Below, piece after piece: positions 34,792 to 43,426 of a stretch of DNA of 64,000 nt. The stretch is from Kuenenia sp039794105 (GTDB lineage: Bacteria; Planctomycetota; Brocadiia; Brocadiales; Brocadiaceae), in contig NZ_JBDIWA010000017.1 of NCBI RefSeq assembly GCF_039794105.1, positions 7,330 through 71,329 on the forward strand, written 5' to 3'. A program made the position numbers and the translations under genes. Position 1 is the stretch's first letter, and every line of letters begins with the position of its first letter. Under the pieces are notes generated by a model. That model ran no database searches. It worked only from the letters and a program-made list of their open reading frames with translations, and was not told the DNA's origin.

Positions 34792-35883
34792 TTAGGTTTT
34801 TAAAATATAATCCATAATACGTTTTAAACTAATTCTGTTCTCTTTTTTTGACGTCAGACGCAAATAAATATACCAGTACATTCCTGCAACCAGGACCATG
34901 CCTCCCACCAAATTTCCTAAAACCACCGGCATCAGATTGTCAACCATAAATCCCTTAAAAAACGTAAGGTTTGAAAGATCCACCCTGCCCTGAACCTCCA
35001 TTATGGCTGCCAGGACGGAACTATTTCCTTTAAGAACGATACCCATCGGTACAAGCCACATATTCACTACACAATGTTCAAACCCGCAGGCAATAAGGCA
35101 GGATATGGGCCACAACAGTGACAATATCTTATCCATATTGCTTCTCCCGCTGTAACATAACCAGATAGCCAGGCAAACCAGCATATTACAGAGAAGGCCT
35201 CTGAAAAAAGCGACGCCAAATGGCAGGTTTACCTTTTCGTTTGCTGCAAGCACAATCTTTGCTCCCAGGAGATAATTGCTAAAAGCCCATTGCCCGGAAT
35301 TATATATCCACAATACGAGCGTTAACGCCCCAATAAAATTGCCAATAAATGCAATAATCAAATTCCTGGTGAGGTCTCTGCCGGTAATCTTGCCAGCCAT
35401 ATATGACATCGCAATAAGGCAATTACCGGTAAAAAGCTCCGCTCCTGCAATGACAATAAGCACAAGCGCAAGGGTAAAGGCTACGCCTCCCAATAACTGA
35501 TTCATGCCAAGGTTTGAGGTTGCAGAATGGGTCACCAGCATCGATAACTGCGCCCCCAATGCAATAAAAACACCTGCCAAAATGCTCAGGGCAAGCGTAG
35601 TGAGCGTGCTCATCTGTGTTTTTGCGATTCCAACCTGTCCCACCCTGTCAGCCATCTTGATTGGCGCATAAGCGTCAATCTCAATTACAGGAATTCCGTA
35701 TACATTATTTACCCCTTTCTGCTGTTCCTCTTTTTCAAACACAGGTTTGTTTTCATCAGGATTTGTTTCGTGATGCTCATTTGCATTGTTGTTTTGACGT
35801 TCCGTGTCATTCGGGATGGATTCAGATTTGTTCATATTTTCACAATGCTCCTCATTCATATCATTTTTTGCATGGTCAGACAC
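34792..35883 (-). CDS. Formate/nitrite transporter (FNT) channel 2 with long hydrophilic N-terminus
   Basis: A 363-residue FNT channel, with FTGN (151-154) and CGFEHCVVNMWLVPMG (267-281; His270). Compared with its neighbour it has an extra N-terminal region of about 60 residues, very rich in Asn, Glu, Asp and His (for example NNNANEHHETNPDEN), which should face the cytoplasm. That tail is absent from typical FNTs and may gate the channel or bind metal or a regulator. Both paralogues share the IDAYxPxxxAD segment just before the first membrane helix. The 304 bp gap upstream contains a promoter and terminator (see below). Confidence 0.92.
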   Translation of the reverse strand: MSDHAKNDMNEEHCENMNKSESIPNDTERQNNNANEHHETNPDENKPVFEKEEQQKGVNNVYGIPVIEIDAYAPIKMADRVGQVGIAKTQMSTLTTLALSILAGVFIALGAQLSMLVTHSATSNLGMNQLLGGVAFTLALVLIVIAGAELFTGNCLIAMSYMAGKITGRDLTRNLIIAFIGNFIGALTLVLWIYNSGQWAFSNYLLGAKIVLAANEKVNLPFGVAFFRGLLCNMLVCLAIWLCYSGRSNMDKILSLLWPISCLIACGFEHCVVNMWLVPMGIVLKGNSSVLAAIMEVQGRVDLSNLTFFKGFMVDNLMPVVLGNLVGGMVLVAGMYWYIYLRLTSKKENRISLKRIMDYILKT

Positions 35884-36072
35884 AAATTGCCTCCTCTCTG
35901 TTTAAGAAATGTTTAGACAATAAAAATACTTTTCCCACGACAAGTGCAAGTTTAACATGATTTTTACAGAATTCTACAAAAATTTATAAATATTAAATAA
36001 TTTACCTATACTGTATTTGCGGCGTAAGAATAAAATGTCGCAGTAGTGCTAATGCCTGTTTTTTATAATTGA

Positions 36073-36100
36073 TTGCATATGAACAATTATGATTTATACT
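36073..36100 (+). promoter_or_regulatory. Promoter driving a short transcript before the Fe-S gene
   Basis: TTGCAT (36073-36078) and TATACT (36095-36100) lie 16 bp apart. Transcription would start about 36107 and meet the terminator at 36144-36179. Confidence 0.55.
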
Positions 36101-36106
36101 ATTGGC

Positions 36107-36179
36107 AACAGCATCGTATTGTTTTTAATACAACAGGGTCTGCAAAAGGGGAGGCGATATAAGCGTCTCCCCTTTTTTT
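36107..36179 (+). ncRNA. Possible small RNA or attenuated leader
   Basis: A 70-75 nt unit lies between the promoter at 36073-36100 and a strong terminator. It has a GTATT/AATAC hairpin (36116-36130) and no open reading frame. It could be an independent sRNA, or a leader that controls read-through into the GlcF-type gene starting 9 bp after the terminator T-run. No known RNA family recognised. Confidence 0.4.
36144..36179 (+). terminator. Rho-independent terminator/attenuator
   Basis: AAAAGGGGAGGCG pairs with CGTCTCCCCTTTT (one G-T pair) around a 7-nt loop and is followed by seven T residues on the plus strand. Confidence 0.85.
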
Positions 36180-36187
36180 GAATAACC

Positions 36188-37417
36188 ATGGACAACAACG
36201 CCTTCAAAACTGAAATTGACAAATGCGCGAAATGCGGGAAATGCCGCTCCATATGCCCGGTTTTTTTAGAAACCGGAGAGGAATCAATGGTTGCGCGGGG
36301 GCGCATCAGTCTTGCTGAGGCAATCAGGAATGGTGAGATTTTTTATACGGAACGGTTAAGAGATTATTTGCTATCCTGCAAAAAATGCTTTCGGTGTTCC
36401 AGCATCTGCCCTTCAAATGTTGATTATGATTTAATCATACAAACGATGCTGAATGACATGGCAAATCACATTGGGATATGGTTTATTCCCCGAATTATTT
36501 TCAGAGTCGTTTTAACCCGCAGGTGGCTTTTTAATTTTTTCTTAAAAACCGCAAGTATTTTTCAGCGTATCATACCGTTAAAACAACGCGGCGCCATGAG
36601 GCACCTCCCCTTTGCACTTATGGGAGGAAGATGGATTCCCCCATTGGCAAAGAAACCCGCGCTGGACAAATGGCATTCCTATCGGGCAAAAACAAACACT
36701 GCAAAAATGCGGGTGGGGTTTTTTGTAGGATGCCTCACCAATTATGTTTATCCAGACATCGCCGATGCGGTTGTTGAAACACTTACCCACCTTGGCGTGG
36801 AAGTAATTGTGCCAAAAGAACAGTTGTGCTGCGGTATTCCAGCAAATTCATTGGGAGACTTCAGGACAGCGCGTAAACTTGCAGAGATAAATAGCCGTGT
36901 ATTTGAAAGCGAAAATCTGGATTATATTGTCACCGCATGCGCCACCTGCGGCAGGGCATTACGGAAGGACTATTCACACACATTGAACGACCCTTGCCAG
37001 ATTTTTGCAGAGAAACTGTACGACGTATCTGAGTTTATTGAAAAATATTTACCGTACACTACCAAGCCGCTAAAAACTAAAATTACCTACCACGACCCCT
37101 GTCATCTTTACTGGGGACAAAATATTTCAAAACAGCCCAGAAACATCCTGAAGTTGTCCGCCGATTTCCATGAAATGGATACTCCGGAACGGTGCTGCGG
37201 GGGTGGTGGCGTCTTTAATCTGTTGCACTACGATCTGTCAATGAAGATTGCCGAATACAAGGCAAAGGCTATTGAAAATAGCAAGGCAGAGGTCGTTGCG
37301 ACAGGCTGCCCGGGCTGCCGTATGCAAATTGAGGATATACTTGCCGCAAAAGGGTCAAAGGTCTCCTGCACACACACAATACAGGTGTTGCGTGATGCAT
37401 TGCTGAAAAATCCTTAA
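36188..37417 (+). CDS. GlcF/GlpC/HdrD-type iron-sulfur oxidoreductase subunit
   Basis: A 409-residue protein with two [4Fe-4S] ferredoxin motifs (C13-C16-C19-C23 and C64-C67-C70-C74) followed by two CCG domains (CCGIPA near 218 and CCGGGG near 337, each with downstream CxxC partners). This is the electron-transfer subunit layout of glycolate oxidase GlcF, anaerobic glycerol-3-phosphate dehydrogenase GlpC and heterodisulfide reductase D. No flavoprotein partner (GlcD/GlpA) is adjacent, so the donor is unknown. ATG 36188 lies 9 bp after a terminator T-run with no clear ribosome site; translation might depend on a longer transcript. Confidence 0.88.
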   Translation: MDNNAFKTEIDKCAKCGKCRSICPVFLETGEESMVARGRISLAEAIRNGEIFYTERLRDYLLSCKKCFRCSSICPSNVDYDLIIQTMLNDMANHIGIWFIPRIIFRVVLTRRWLFNFFLKTASIFQRIIPLKQRGAMRHLPFALMGGRWIPPLAKKPALDKWHSYRAKTNTAKMRVGFFVGCLTNYVYPDIADAVVETLTHLGVEVIVPKEQLCCGIPANSLGDFRTARKLAEINSRVFESENLDYIVTACATCGRALRKDYSHTLNDPCQIFAEKLYDVSEFIEKYLPYTTKPLKTKITYHDPCHLYWGQNISKQPRNILKLSADFHEMDTPERCCGGGGVFNLLHYDLSMKIAEYKAKAIENSKAEVVATGCPGCRMQIEDILAAKGSKVSCTHTIQVLRDALLKNP

Positions 37418-37433
37418 CTATTCAGCCACAGAC

Positions 37434-37671
37434 AAGAAATAAAAAATACGAAATTCGAAGTGCAAAATCCGAAACAAATCCGAAGAACAAAGCATAAAAT
37501 TCAAAATAAACCCAAAACATCCATTTCTGCGTGCGATCACGTACAGGCAGGCAACAATATGAAGCACGAAATGCGCGATACGAAAAAGGCATTTGTTTAG
37601 AATTTCAAATCATTTTGTCATTAGAATTTGCTTCGGATTTCGTGTTTCGTATTTCGGATTTCACAATTAAT
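37434..37671. repeat. Long heptameric hairpin repeat, TACGAAA family
   Basis: The left arm has 7-mers of the ATACGAA/ATTCGAA type, then a conserved middle (CGTGCGATCACGTACAGGCAGGCAACA-like, about 37530-37560) and a right arm with TTTCGTG/TTTCGGA 7-mers. A second copy (60632-60868) matches it over about 230 bp and a half copy lies at 58607-58703. It fills the gap between the Fe-S gene and the diguanylate cyclase. Confidence 0.8.
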
Positions 37672-37685
37672 TGTGTGTTGATACA

Positions 37686-38642
37686 TTATAATTTGTCAGT
37701 CTCTTGACCATAGCAGCACACCTTGTTTCTGCCGGTTTGCTTCGCCATAAGGAGGGCTTCGTCTGCCTGCGCAAATAGTTCATCCGGGGTATTCACGGAG
37801 AAGGTTTCTTCCATTATCCCTACACCCAGACTAATGGTAACCGAGAGCTTGCCATAATCGGTGTCTGCTTTTGTGTTTTCTACCGCTACCCGAACCATTT
37901 CCGCCAGCTCGATGGAAGAATTTTTTTCTGTATTAGTTAATATGATAGAAAATTCTTCGCCGCCGTACCGCGCTACGATATCGCATTCCCTCTTTATAGT
38001 TCCTTTTAAAACGCCTGCGACTGTTTGTAAAACAACGTCGCCCGTCGGATGGCCGTATTTATCATTAAACAATTTAAAACGGTCTATATCCAGCAGGATT
38101 ATTGAAAGCGGATGCCGGTACCTCTTTGCATTTGCAAATTCTTTACGTAAAATTTCATTGAAAAACCTGCGGTTATACAGCTTTGTCAGTTCATCGGTAA
38201 ACGCAAGCGCCTCATAATACCTTGCGCTGTTTTCCAGCGTGTATTGCAATTTTATAATACGCTCGCCTGTCTTTACACGTGCCACCACTTCCTGAAGTTC
38301 AAATGGTTTTGGAATGTATTCATCCGCACCTAATTCCAACCCGACAACCTTGTCATTTGATTCGCCTTTTGCACTTAAAAGGATGAAATACACCTTTTTG
38401 GGTGTTTCTTCGTTTTTTATCATCTTGCAAAGTTCCAGTCCGTTTATCCCCGGCATCATGATATCGGATATGATAATGTCCACATCCTCTTCATGGAACT
38501 TCTTAAACGCATCCGCACCATCAAAGGCCTCTATCACACCAAAACCGCCTCCCCTCAATGCATAATTCAGGATTTTTCTTATATCAGGGTCGTCATCGAC
38601 CACTAAGACCGAGGTCTTCTTGTTAGCAGATTGAGATTCCAT
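37686..38642 (-). CDS. Response regulator with GGDEF domain (diguanylate cyclase)
   Basis: From ATG 38642 (318 residues) it has a receiver domain (acid pocket DDD near 16-18, phosphoacceptor Asp60 in IIISDIMMPG, Lys in PKPF) and a GGDEF domain with the active-site motif GGEEF (227-231) and an inhibitory I-site RxxD (RECD, 218-221). It should make cyclic di-GMP when phosphorylated, with product feedback. A longer frame from 38726 exists, but its extra residues are encoded by a dispersed palindrome (38665-38689), so I exclude it. AAGGAAA lies upstream of the chosen ATG. A c-di-GMP riboswitch-like leader lies 9 kb away (47.3 kb). Confidence 0.92.
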   Translation of the reverse strand: MESQSANKKTSVLVVDDDPDIRKILNYALRGGGFGVIEAFDGADAFKKFHEEDVDIIISDIMMPGINGLELCKMIKNEETPKKVYFILLSAKGESNDKVVGLELGADEYIPKPFELQEVVARVKTGERIIKLQYTLENSARYYEALAFTDELTKLYNRRFFNEILRKEFANAKRYRHPLSIILLDIDRFKLFNDKYGHPTGDVVLQTVAGVLKGTIKRECDIVARYGGEEFSIILTNTEKNSSIELAEMVRVAVENTKADTDYGKLSVTISLGVGIMEETFSVNTPDELFAQADEALLMAKQTGRNKVCCYGQETDKL

Positions 38643-38749
38643 TTTTTTATCCGTTTCCTTCCGCGGGTTCAAGTTTGTAACTTGAACCCCACGTTTTATA
38701 TTGTCACTTTCGCCATTGATTCCCATAGAAACAGGTTTAAAACCTGTCT

Positions 38750-40345
38750 CTACAACTCCTTCGACATTCTACATTCCTTGTTCGATATTCGTTTTTTCTC
38801 TTGGCCTTTTGGCAGGATAAAATGAAAGATACTTCCTTTGCCCGGGGGGCTTTCTACCCATATTTTCCCCCTATGTTCCTCAATAATAGCCTTACATATG
38901 GAGAGCCCCAGCCCGGTGCCTTTTACGGTGGTATCAGATACTGTTTTCACCAGATTAAATCTTCCGAATATTTCATCAAATTTGTCTTGGGGTATGCCGG
39001 GTCCCGTGTCGGAGACCATAACATGCACCTCTTGTTCAGCATTCCCTACGGTGATGACAACTCTGCCGCCTTTAGAAAATTTGACGCCGTTTGAAATGAG
39101 ATTATAAATCACCTGCGATATTCTGTCTTTATCCGCAAAGACAATTATCTTACTATCCGGCAATTCTTTGCAGAGGGCCACATTAAACTCCATGGCAAAA
39201 GGTTTAAGGGCAGCTGCACACTCTTCCGCCAATCTTCTGACGTCTATATACTCCCTGTTAAGTTCAAACCGCCCGGCCTCTATCTTTTGAATGTCCAGGA
39301 GGTTGTTGATCAACCGTATAAGCCTGTCCGTATTTTTATAACAGATGTTGAGCAGTTCTTTTGTATCATCATCAACGCTGCCAATGGTATTGTTTAATAT
39401 TAAACCAATGGATCCTTTTATTGATGTGATGGGCGTTCTGAGTTCATGGGACACCGTTGAAATAAAATGACTCTTTAACCGGTCAAGTTCCTTGAGACTT
39501 TCGTTTGCCTCTGTCAGATGCAGGTTTGCCTCCTGGAGCCGTTTTAGTAAATCAGCTTTCTGCATCTCCAGCGATTGTTTGTCCCATGCCCGTTTTATTA
39601 CATTGATCACCACATCAGGATCAATGGGTTTCGTTATGTAGTCATAGGCGCCAAGCCGCATTGATTCAATTGCAGAATCCACAGACGGATAGCCTGTAAT
39701 CACAATGACAATAACGTCAGGCTTGACGGATTTAAGATTGTCCAGCAATGAGCGGCCATCCATCTCCGGCATATTGACGTCCGTTATTACCACATCAAAA
39801 TCGCCATACAGGAATCTTTCCATCGCTTTTTTCCCATTATCAGCAATCTCCGTTAAATATCCCTCTTCCCGGAAACTTGCTTCAAACAGGTTCGTTATCA
39901 TGGGTTCGTCATCAACCACCAGTATCTTTGGTTTGTGGACAGATTTCTCCAGATCCAGCGAAATAGTGCGCCTAGATAATGCCGCATTGATGCAGTTCAG
40001 CACAGTATTCGGATCAAATGGTTTTATAATATAATCAAACGCAAGAGACCTGTGCGCCTCCCTCACCGTTTCAATACTGGGAAATCCGGTTATTAAAATA
40101 GCGGCAATTTCTGGATTTAACACCCTGGCTGTCTTAAGCAGCTCAATGCCGTCCATAATGGGCATTTTTATATCCGTAAGGAGTACTTCGAAATATTCCG
40201 CCCTTAATTTTTCGATTGCATCCCTTCCGTTTAATGCTACCTGGACGTCAAACCCTTCGTCTTCCAGGGTAAGCCGCAGGAGGTTCCTTATCGCCTCCTC
40301 GTCGTCCACAATCAGGATTTTTCTTTTAATAACGTTGTTATCCAT
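38750..40345 (-). CDS. Histidine kinase with two N-terminal receiver domains
   Basis: A 531-residue soluble protein: receiver 1 (Asp58), receiver 2 (Asp189), a coiled coil (about 255-290), HisKA with phospho-acceptor His300 in STVSHELRTPIT, and a HATPase domain to the end with DTGPGIP and GTGLGLSICK. It has no membrane segment or sensor domain, so input presumably comes by phosphotransfer to its receivers. It is closely related in layout to the protein at 43423-45483 and lies 110 bp upstream of the diguanylate cyclase regulator. The final residues (RISNKECRMSKEL) are encoded by repeat DNA. Confidence 0.92.
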   Translation of the reverse strand: MDNNVIKRKILIVDDEEAIRNLLRLTLEDEGFDVQVALNGRDAIEKLRAEYFEVLLTDIKMPIMDGIELLKTARVLNPEIAAILITGFPSIETVREAHRSLAFDYIIKPFDPNTVLNCINAALSRRTISLDLEKSVHKPKILVVDDEPMITNLFEASFREEGYLTEIADNGKKAMERFLYGDFDVVITDVNMPEMDGRSLLDNLKSVKPDVIVIVITGYPSVDSAIESMRLGAYDYITKPIDPDVVINVIKRAWDKQSLEMQKADLLKRLQEANLHLTEANESLKELDRLKSHFISTVSHELRTPITSIKGSIGLILNNTIGSVDDDTKELLNICYKNTDRLIRLINNLLDIQKIEAGRFELNREYIDVRRLAEECAAALKPFAMEFNVALCKELPDSKIIVFADKDRISQVIYNLISNGVKFSKGGRVVITVGNAEQEVHVMVSDTGPGIPQDKFDEIFGRFNLVKTVSDTTVKGTGLGLSICKAIIEEHRGKIWVESPPGKGSIFHFILPKGQEKKRISNKECRMSKEL

Positions 40346-40371
40346 GTTTAAACCCTTTGTTCAAACCATCT

Positions 40372-40530
40372 GTAGAGACGCATGCAATGCGTCTCTACCA
40401 TGCTACGCAATAAGAAAAATATTCAATATTCAATGCTCAATATTCAATTCTCAAGTTGGCACTCTTTTGCCTTTATTCTTTTACATTGAACATTGAACAT
40501 TGAACATTGATTATTGATTATTGATTATTA
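40372..40530. repeat. GTAGAGACGCAT palindrome and heptameric TTCAATG block
   Basis: A perfect 12-bp palindrome GTAGAGACGCAT/ATGCGTCTCTAC with a 3-nt loop lies at 40372-40398. It is followed by TTCAATA 7-mers, the spacer CTTTTGCCTTTATTC, TTGAACA 7-mers and TGATTAT 7-mers. Confidence 0.75.
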
Positions 40531-40575
40531 AATTATTGGTGGGCAGTGCCCACCCTACATAAGACTACATATCCC

Positions 40576-42915
40576 TCAACCCGCCGGGAGTGTGATTAAA
40601 AATGTTGTGCCTTCTCCTAAAATGCTTTTTACATCAATCCGGCCGCCGTGGTCTTTTATAATGCTGTAGCTGATAGACAACCCCAGTCCCGTGCCCTTCC
40701 CAGGCTCCTTTGTCGTAAAAAACGGGTCAAATATCCTTGAAATATGCTCCTTATCTATGCCGCATCCTGTGTCGGTAAACTCTATTTCAATATATTTATC
40801 CGCCTGTACCCTTCCGGATTTTATCGGCGGCTGCGGGCTATCGATTTCTATGGCTGCTATAGTAAGGCTCCCTCCGTCCGGCATAGCATGCATTGCATTG
40901 CTTATCATATTGGTAAAGACCTGCTGCAACTGGTTATGATCGCCTTTTATGTATTTTGAACCATCTTCCAATCGTTTGACAAGCTGTATATTTTTTTGCT
41001 TTAAGTTGTATTCTATCAACACGAGTGTATCGGCAATAACATCATTTATGCTAATGCTGCTGACTTTTAATTCAGGCGACATTCTTGAAAATCTCAACAG
41101 GCCGTCGGTAATCCTTTTACACCTTGCCGATGCGTCGGCGATAATCTTCAGCTCTGTACGGAAGGGGTCCAATTCCTTCATGGTTTTTAACGCCTCATTG
41201 TTTTCTGCCTTTCTCAAAAGCCTTAAGGAATGTCCCATAACTGCAGTAAGGGGGTTGTTAATTTCATGAGCAACGCCGCTTGCCAGCTCTCCTATCCCCG
41301 CAAGTTTTCCGGACTGCACCAGTTGCGCCTGCGTCTCCTTCAGTTCTTTTAATGTGCCTTCAAGTTCCTTGTTTTTTTCTTCCAGCCTCTTTCCAAGCCT
41401 TCTTGCCTCCGTAACATCCCTGAAATGGGGCTGGATGCCGTAATCAGTCCTGTTTATATCGAGTTCACAAATCAGTTCCCTGTTGTCACGCGTAACTACG
41501 GCGACGTCAAATGTAGGATACTTCTGCCCGGGAGAAAGACTCCATGTAGCCGAAATTGCCTGTTTAACTATGGGAATATGCTGCGTGGTTAATATAGTAG
41601 TGAAGCTGTTTCCTATCAAAGATTCCTTCTTATACCCAAATATCTCTGTCACGCGTTTGTTTATATCCTCTATTTGTTCACCTTCTTTAATAAGAAACAT
41701 GGGATCGTTGGCCGCATCGAAGAGGTTTCTTAATATCTCTTTGGAGTTTTTAAGGGCGGCGGTCATTTCATTGAATGAATCGGATAATCGGCTGCCTAAT
41801 TCATCCGATTGAAAATCATATTCCACATGCAAATCGCCTTTGGAGATATTTTTAATGGCGTCTTCGATAAGAATGATATGCTTAACTGTTCTGAAGGTTG
41901 CCGTTAATATTACCAGACATCCCAGCCCGCTTCCGATTGCGATTAGCGCCACATACCGTACCTTTTTCACGGGGATAAGAGCTTCGCTCAGATCGGTTTC
42001 CACGAGAAGCGCCCAGCCCGGTTCTCCAATAAACCTGGAAAGCCCCATCACCGGTTTGTTGCGGTAGTCATTGTAGGCGCCGGAAAAAGCTTTTTTTTTG
42101 CTTAGGGAGTAATTGACTGCTTCGGTATCTACGGGTAGCTTCAAAAAGGTGTCCTTTAAAAACCTGGACGCAGTAATCATGCGTTTGTCCTTATTGACCA
42201 AATATGCCTCGCGCGTAGTGCCCTTTCTGATAATATTTTTCAGGTCTGTCTTTTGTTTATCATCTTTACTTGCGGATACAATGGCATCGCGGGATGCAAT
42301 CGCCTCTCCGGTAGTCAATTTGTCCAGTTCAGATTTGTCAAATTTCATTATTACCACGCCAAGAAACCCGCCGCTGTCTTTCCCGTCTGTTACAGGGGCG
42401 GCAAAATCAATGAAGCCGTGCTGATACTCTTCGGAAAAATAGGCGTCGCTGACAAATTGTCCGTATTTTTCCGCTTTATACCGGTTATAATACGGCCGGT
42501 CAGACCAGTTTTCGTCCAGATGCATATTGTTGCTGGACGCCATTACAATCCCGTTTTTATCCAGTAGTACCGCAGACCACAGCCCATCAAACAACTTGCT
42601 TCTGTCGTAAAGATATCTGCATAATTCAATCTGTCTGGATTTTAAAGGCTGAATATTATTGTTGAATGCTTCAAGTTCTTTCCTGATATAACCATCAGAT
42701 GCCAACAGGGTTACCGCCTGTTTTTTATTATTGAGAAACTGTTTTACGTGTGCCTCCAGCAGGATTGCCACGTCATAAAGTTCGCCCGATACCTGGTTCT
42801 TCATAATCTTCGTTCCCATATAAGTAATGGAAAAAAAGATTGCCGCGGCAGGTAAAAACGTGCACAGGACGAGATAGAAGATAAGTTTTTGTTTTAAGGT
42901 TTTGAAAATATGCAT
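40576..42915 (-). CDS. Membrane histidine kinase with Cache, HAMP and PAS domains
   Basis: A 779-residue sensor kinase: TM1 (about 11-33), an extracytoplasmic double-Cache type region (about 40-310, with LLDKNGIVMASSN near 117-129 and a WSDRPYY motif typical of Cache), TM2 (about 320-342), HAMP (about 343-395), PAS (about 396-500), HisKA with His550 in GVAHEINNPL and HATPase with GTGLGLSIS. Cache domains usually sense small organic ligands. It is paralogous to the kinase at 53872-56214 in layout. No regulator overlaps it directly. Confidence 0.93.
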   Translation of the reverse strand: MHIFKTLKQKLIFYLVLCTFLPAAAIFFSITYMGTKIMKNQVSGELYDVAILLEAHVKQFLNNKKQAVTLLASDGYIRKELEAFNNNIQPLKSRQIELCRYLYDRSKLFDGLWSAVLLDKNGIVMASSNNMHLDENWSDRPYYNRYKAEKYGQFVSDAYFSEEYQHGFIDFAAPVTDGKDSGGFLGVVIMKFDKSELDKLTTGEAIASRDAIVSASKDDKQKTDLKNIIRKGTTREAYLVNKDKRMITASRFLKDTFLKLPVDTEAVNYSLSKKKAFSGAYNDYRNKPVMGLSRFIGEPGWALLVETDLSEALIPVKKVRYVALIAIGSGLGCLVILTATFRTVKHIILIEDAIKNISKGDLHVEYDFQSDELGSRLSDSFNEMTAALKNSKEILRNLFDAANDPMFLIKEGEQIEDINKRVTEIFGYKKESLIGNSFTTILTTQHIPIVKQAISATWSLSPGQKYPTFDVAVVTRDNRELICELDINRTDYGIQPHFRDVTEARRLGKRLEEKNKELEGTLKELKETQAQLVQSGKLAGIGELASGVAHEINNPLTAVMGHSLRLLRKAENNEALKTMKELDPFRTELKIIADASARCKRITDGLLRFSRMSPELKVSSISINDVIADTLVLIEYNLKQKNIQLVKRLEDGSKYIKGDHNQLQQVFTNMISNAMHAMPDGGSLTIAAIEIDSPQPPIKSGRVQADKYIEIEFTDTGCGIDKEHISRIFDPFFTTKEPGKGTGLGLSISYSIIKDHGGRIDVKSILGEGTTFLITLPAG

Positions 42916-43033
42916 GGCATTTTACCTAGTTCCCAAGCCACAACTGGGGTTCAAAAAACTTTGAAAATTGATTATTGAATATTGAATATTGAGCATTAAG
43001 TAACAGTAAGGTGAACATTGCCATCCTACACGG

Positions 43034-43426
43034 CTAAACTGCTTTATCAACCAGGGCAAGAATTTCTTTTACGGCATGCAGTAGTTCCGCCATTTTAAAA
43101 GGTTTACTCAGGGAGCAGAATGCGCCCCTGTGCATCGCTGAATGTAATGGCATATTTGACGTAAAGAAATGGCCCCTTTCGCCGCCGGAAATTGCGATAA
43201 CCTTAATGTCAGGTGAGAATTTCTGTAATTCTTCAATGAATTGTATGCCATCCATTCCCGGCATGTAAATATCCGCAATTATCAGGTCAAACCTGGCTAA
43301 TTTACATAATTCTATTGCTTTAACGCCGTTTGGGGCGTCAAATACCCGAAATCCTTGTTTTTCCAAAAACAATTTTATACATTCACGGATTTGAGCGTCA
43401 TCATCTACGATAAGTATTTGTTTCAT
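43034..43426 (-). CDS. Single-domain response regulator
   Basis: A 130-residue receiver with acidic pocket DDD (8-10), phosphoacceptor Asp in LIIADIYMPGMDG and Lys in LSKPF, but no output domain. Its start overlaps the stop of the upstream hybrid kinase by 4 bp, so it is likely a phosphorelay intermediate or CheY-like effector for that kinase. Confidence 0.93.
   Translation of the reverse strand: MKQILIVDDDAQIRECIKLFLEKQGFRVFDAPNGVKAIELCKLARFDLIIADIYMPGMDGIQFIEELQKFSPDIKVIAISGGERGHFFTSNMPLHSAMHRGAFCSLSKPFKMAELLHAVKEILALVDKAV

Noticed and set aside
40455..40471. Sigma-54 promoter-like TGGCAC...TTTTGC
   Set aside because: The GG to GC spacing is one base short of the required 10, and the sequence is the spacer of a dispersed repeat.
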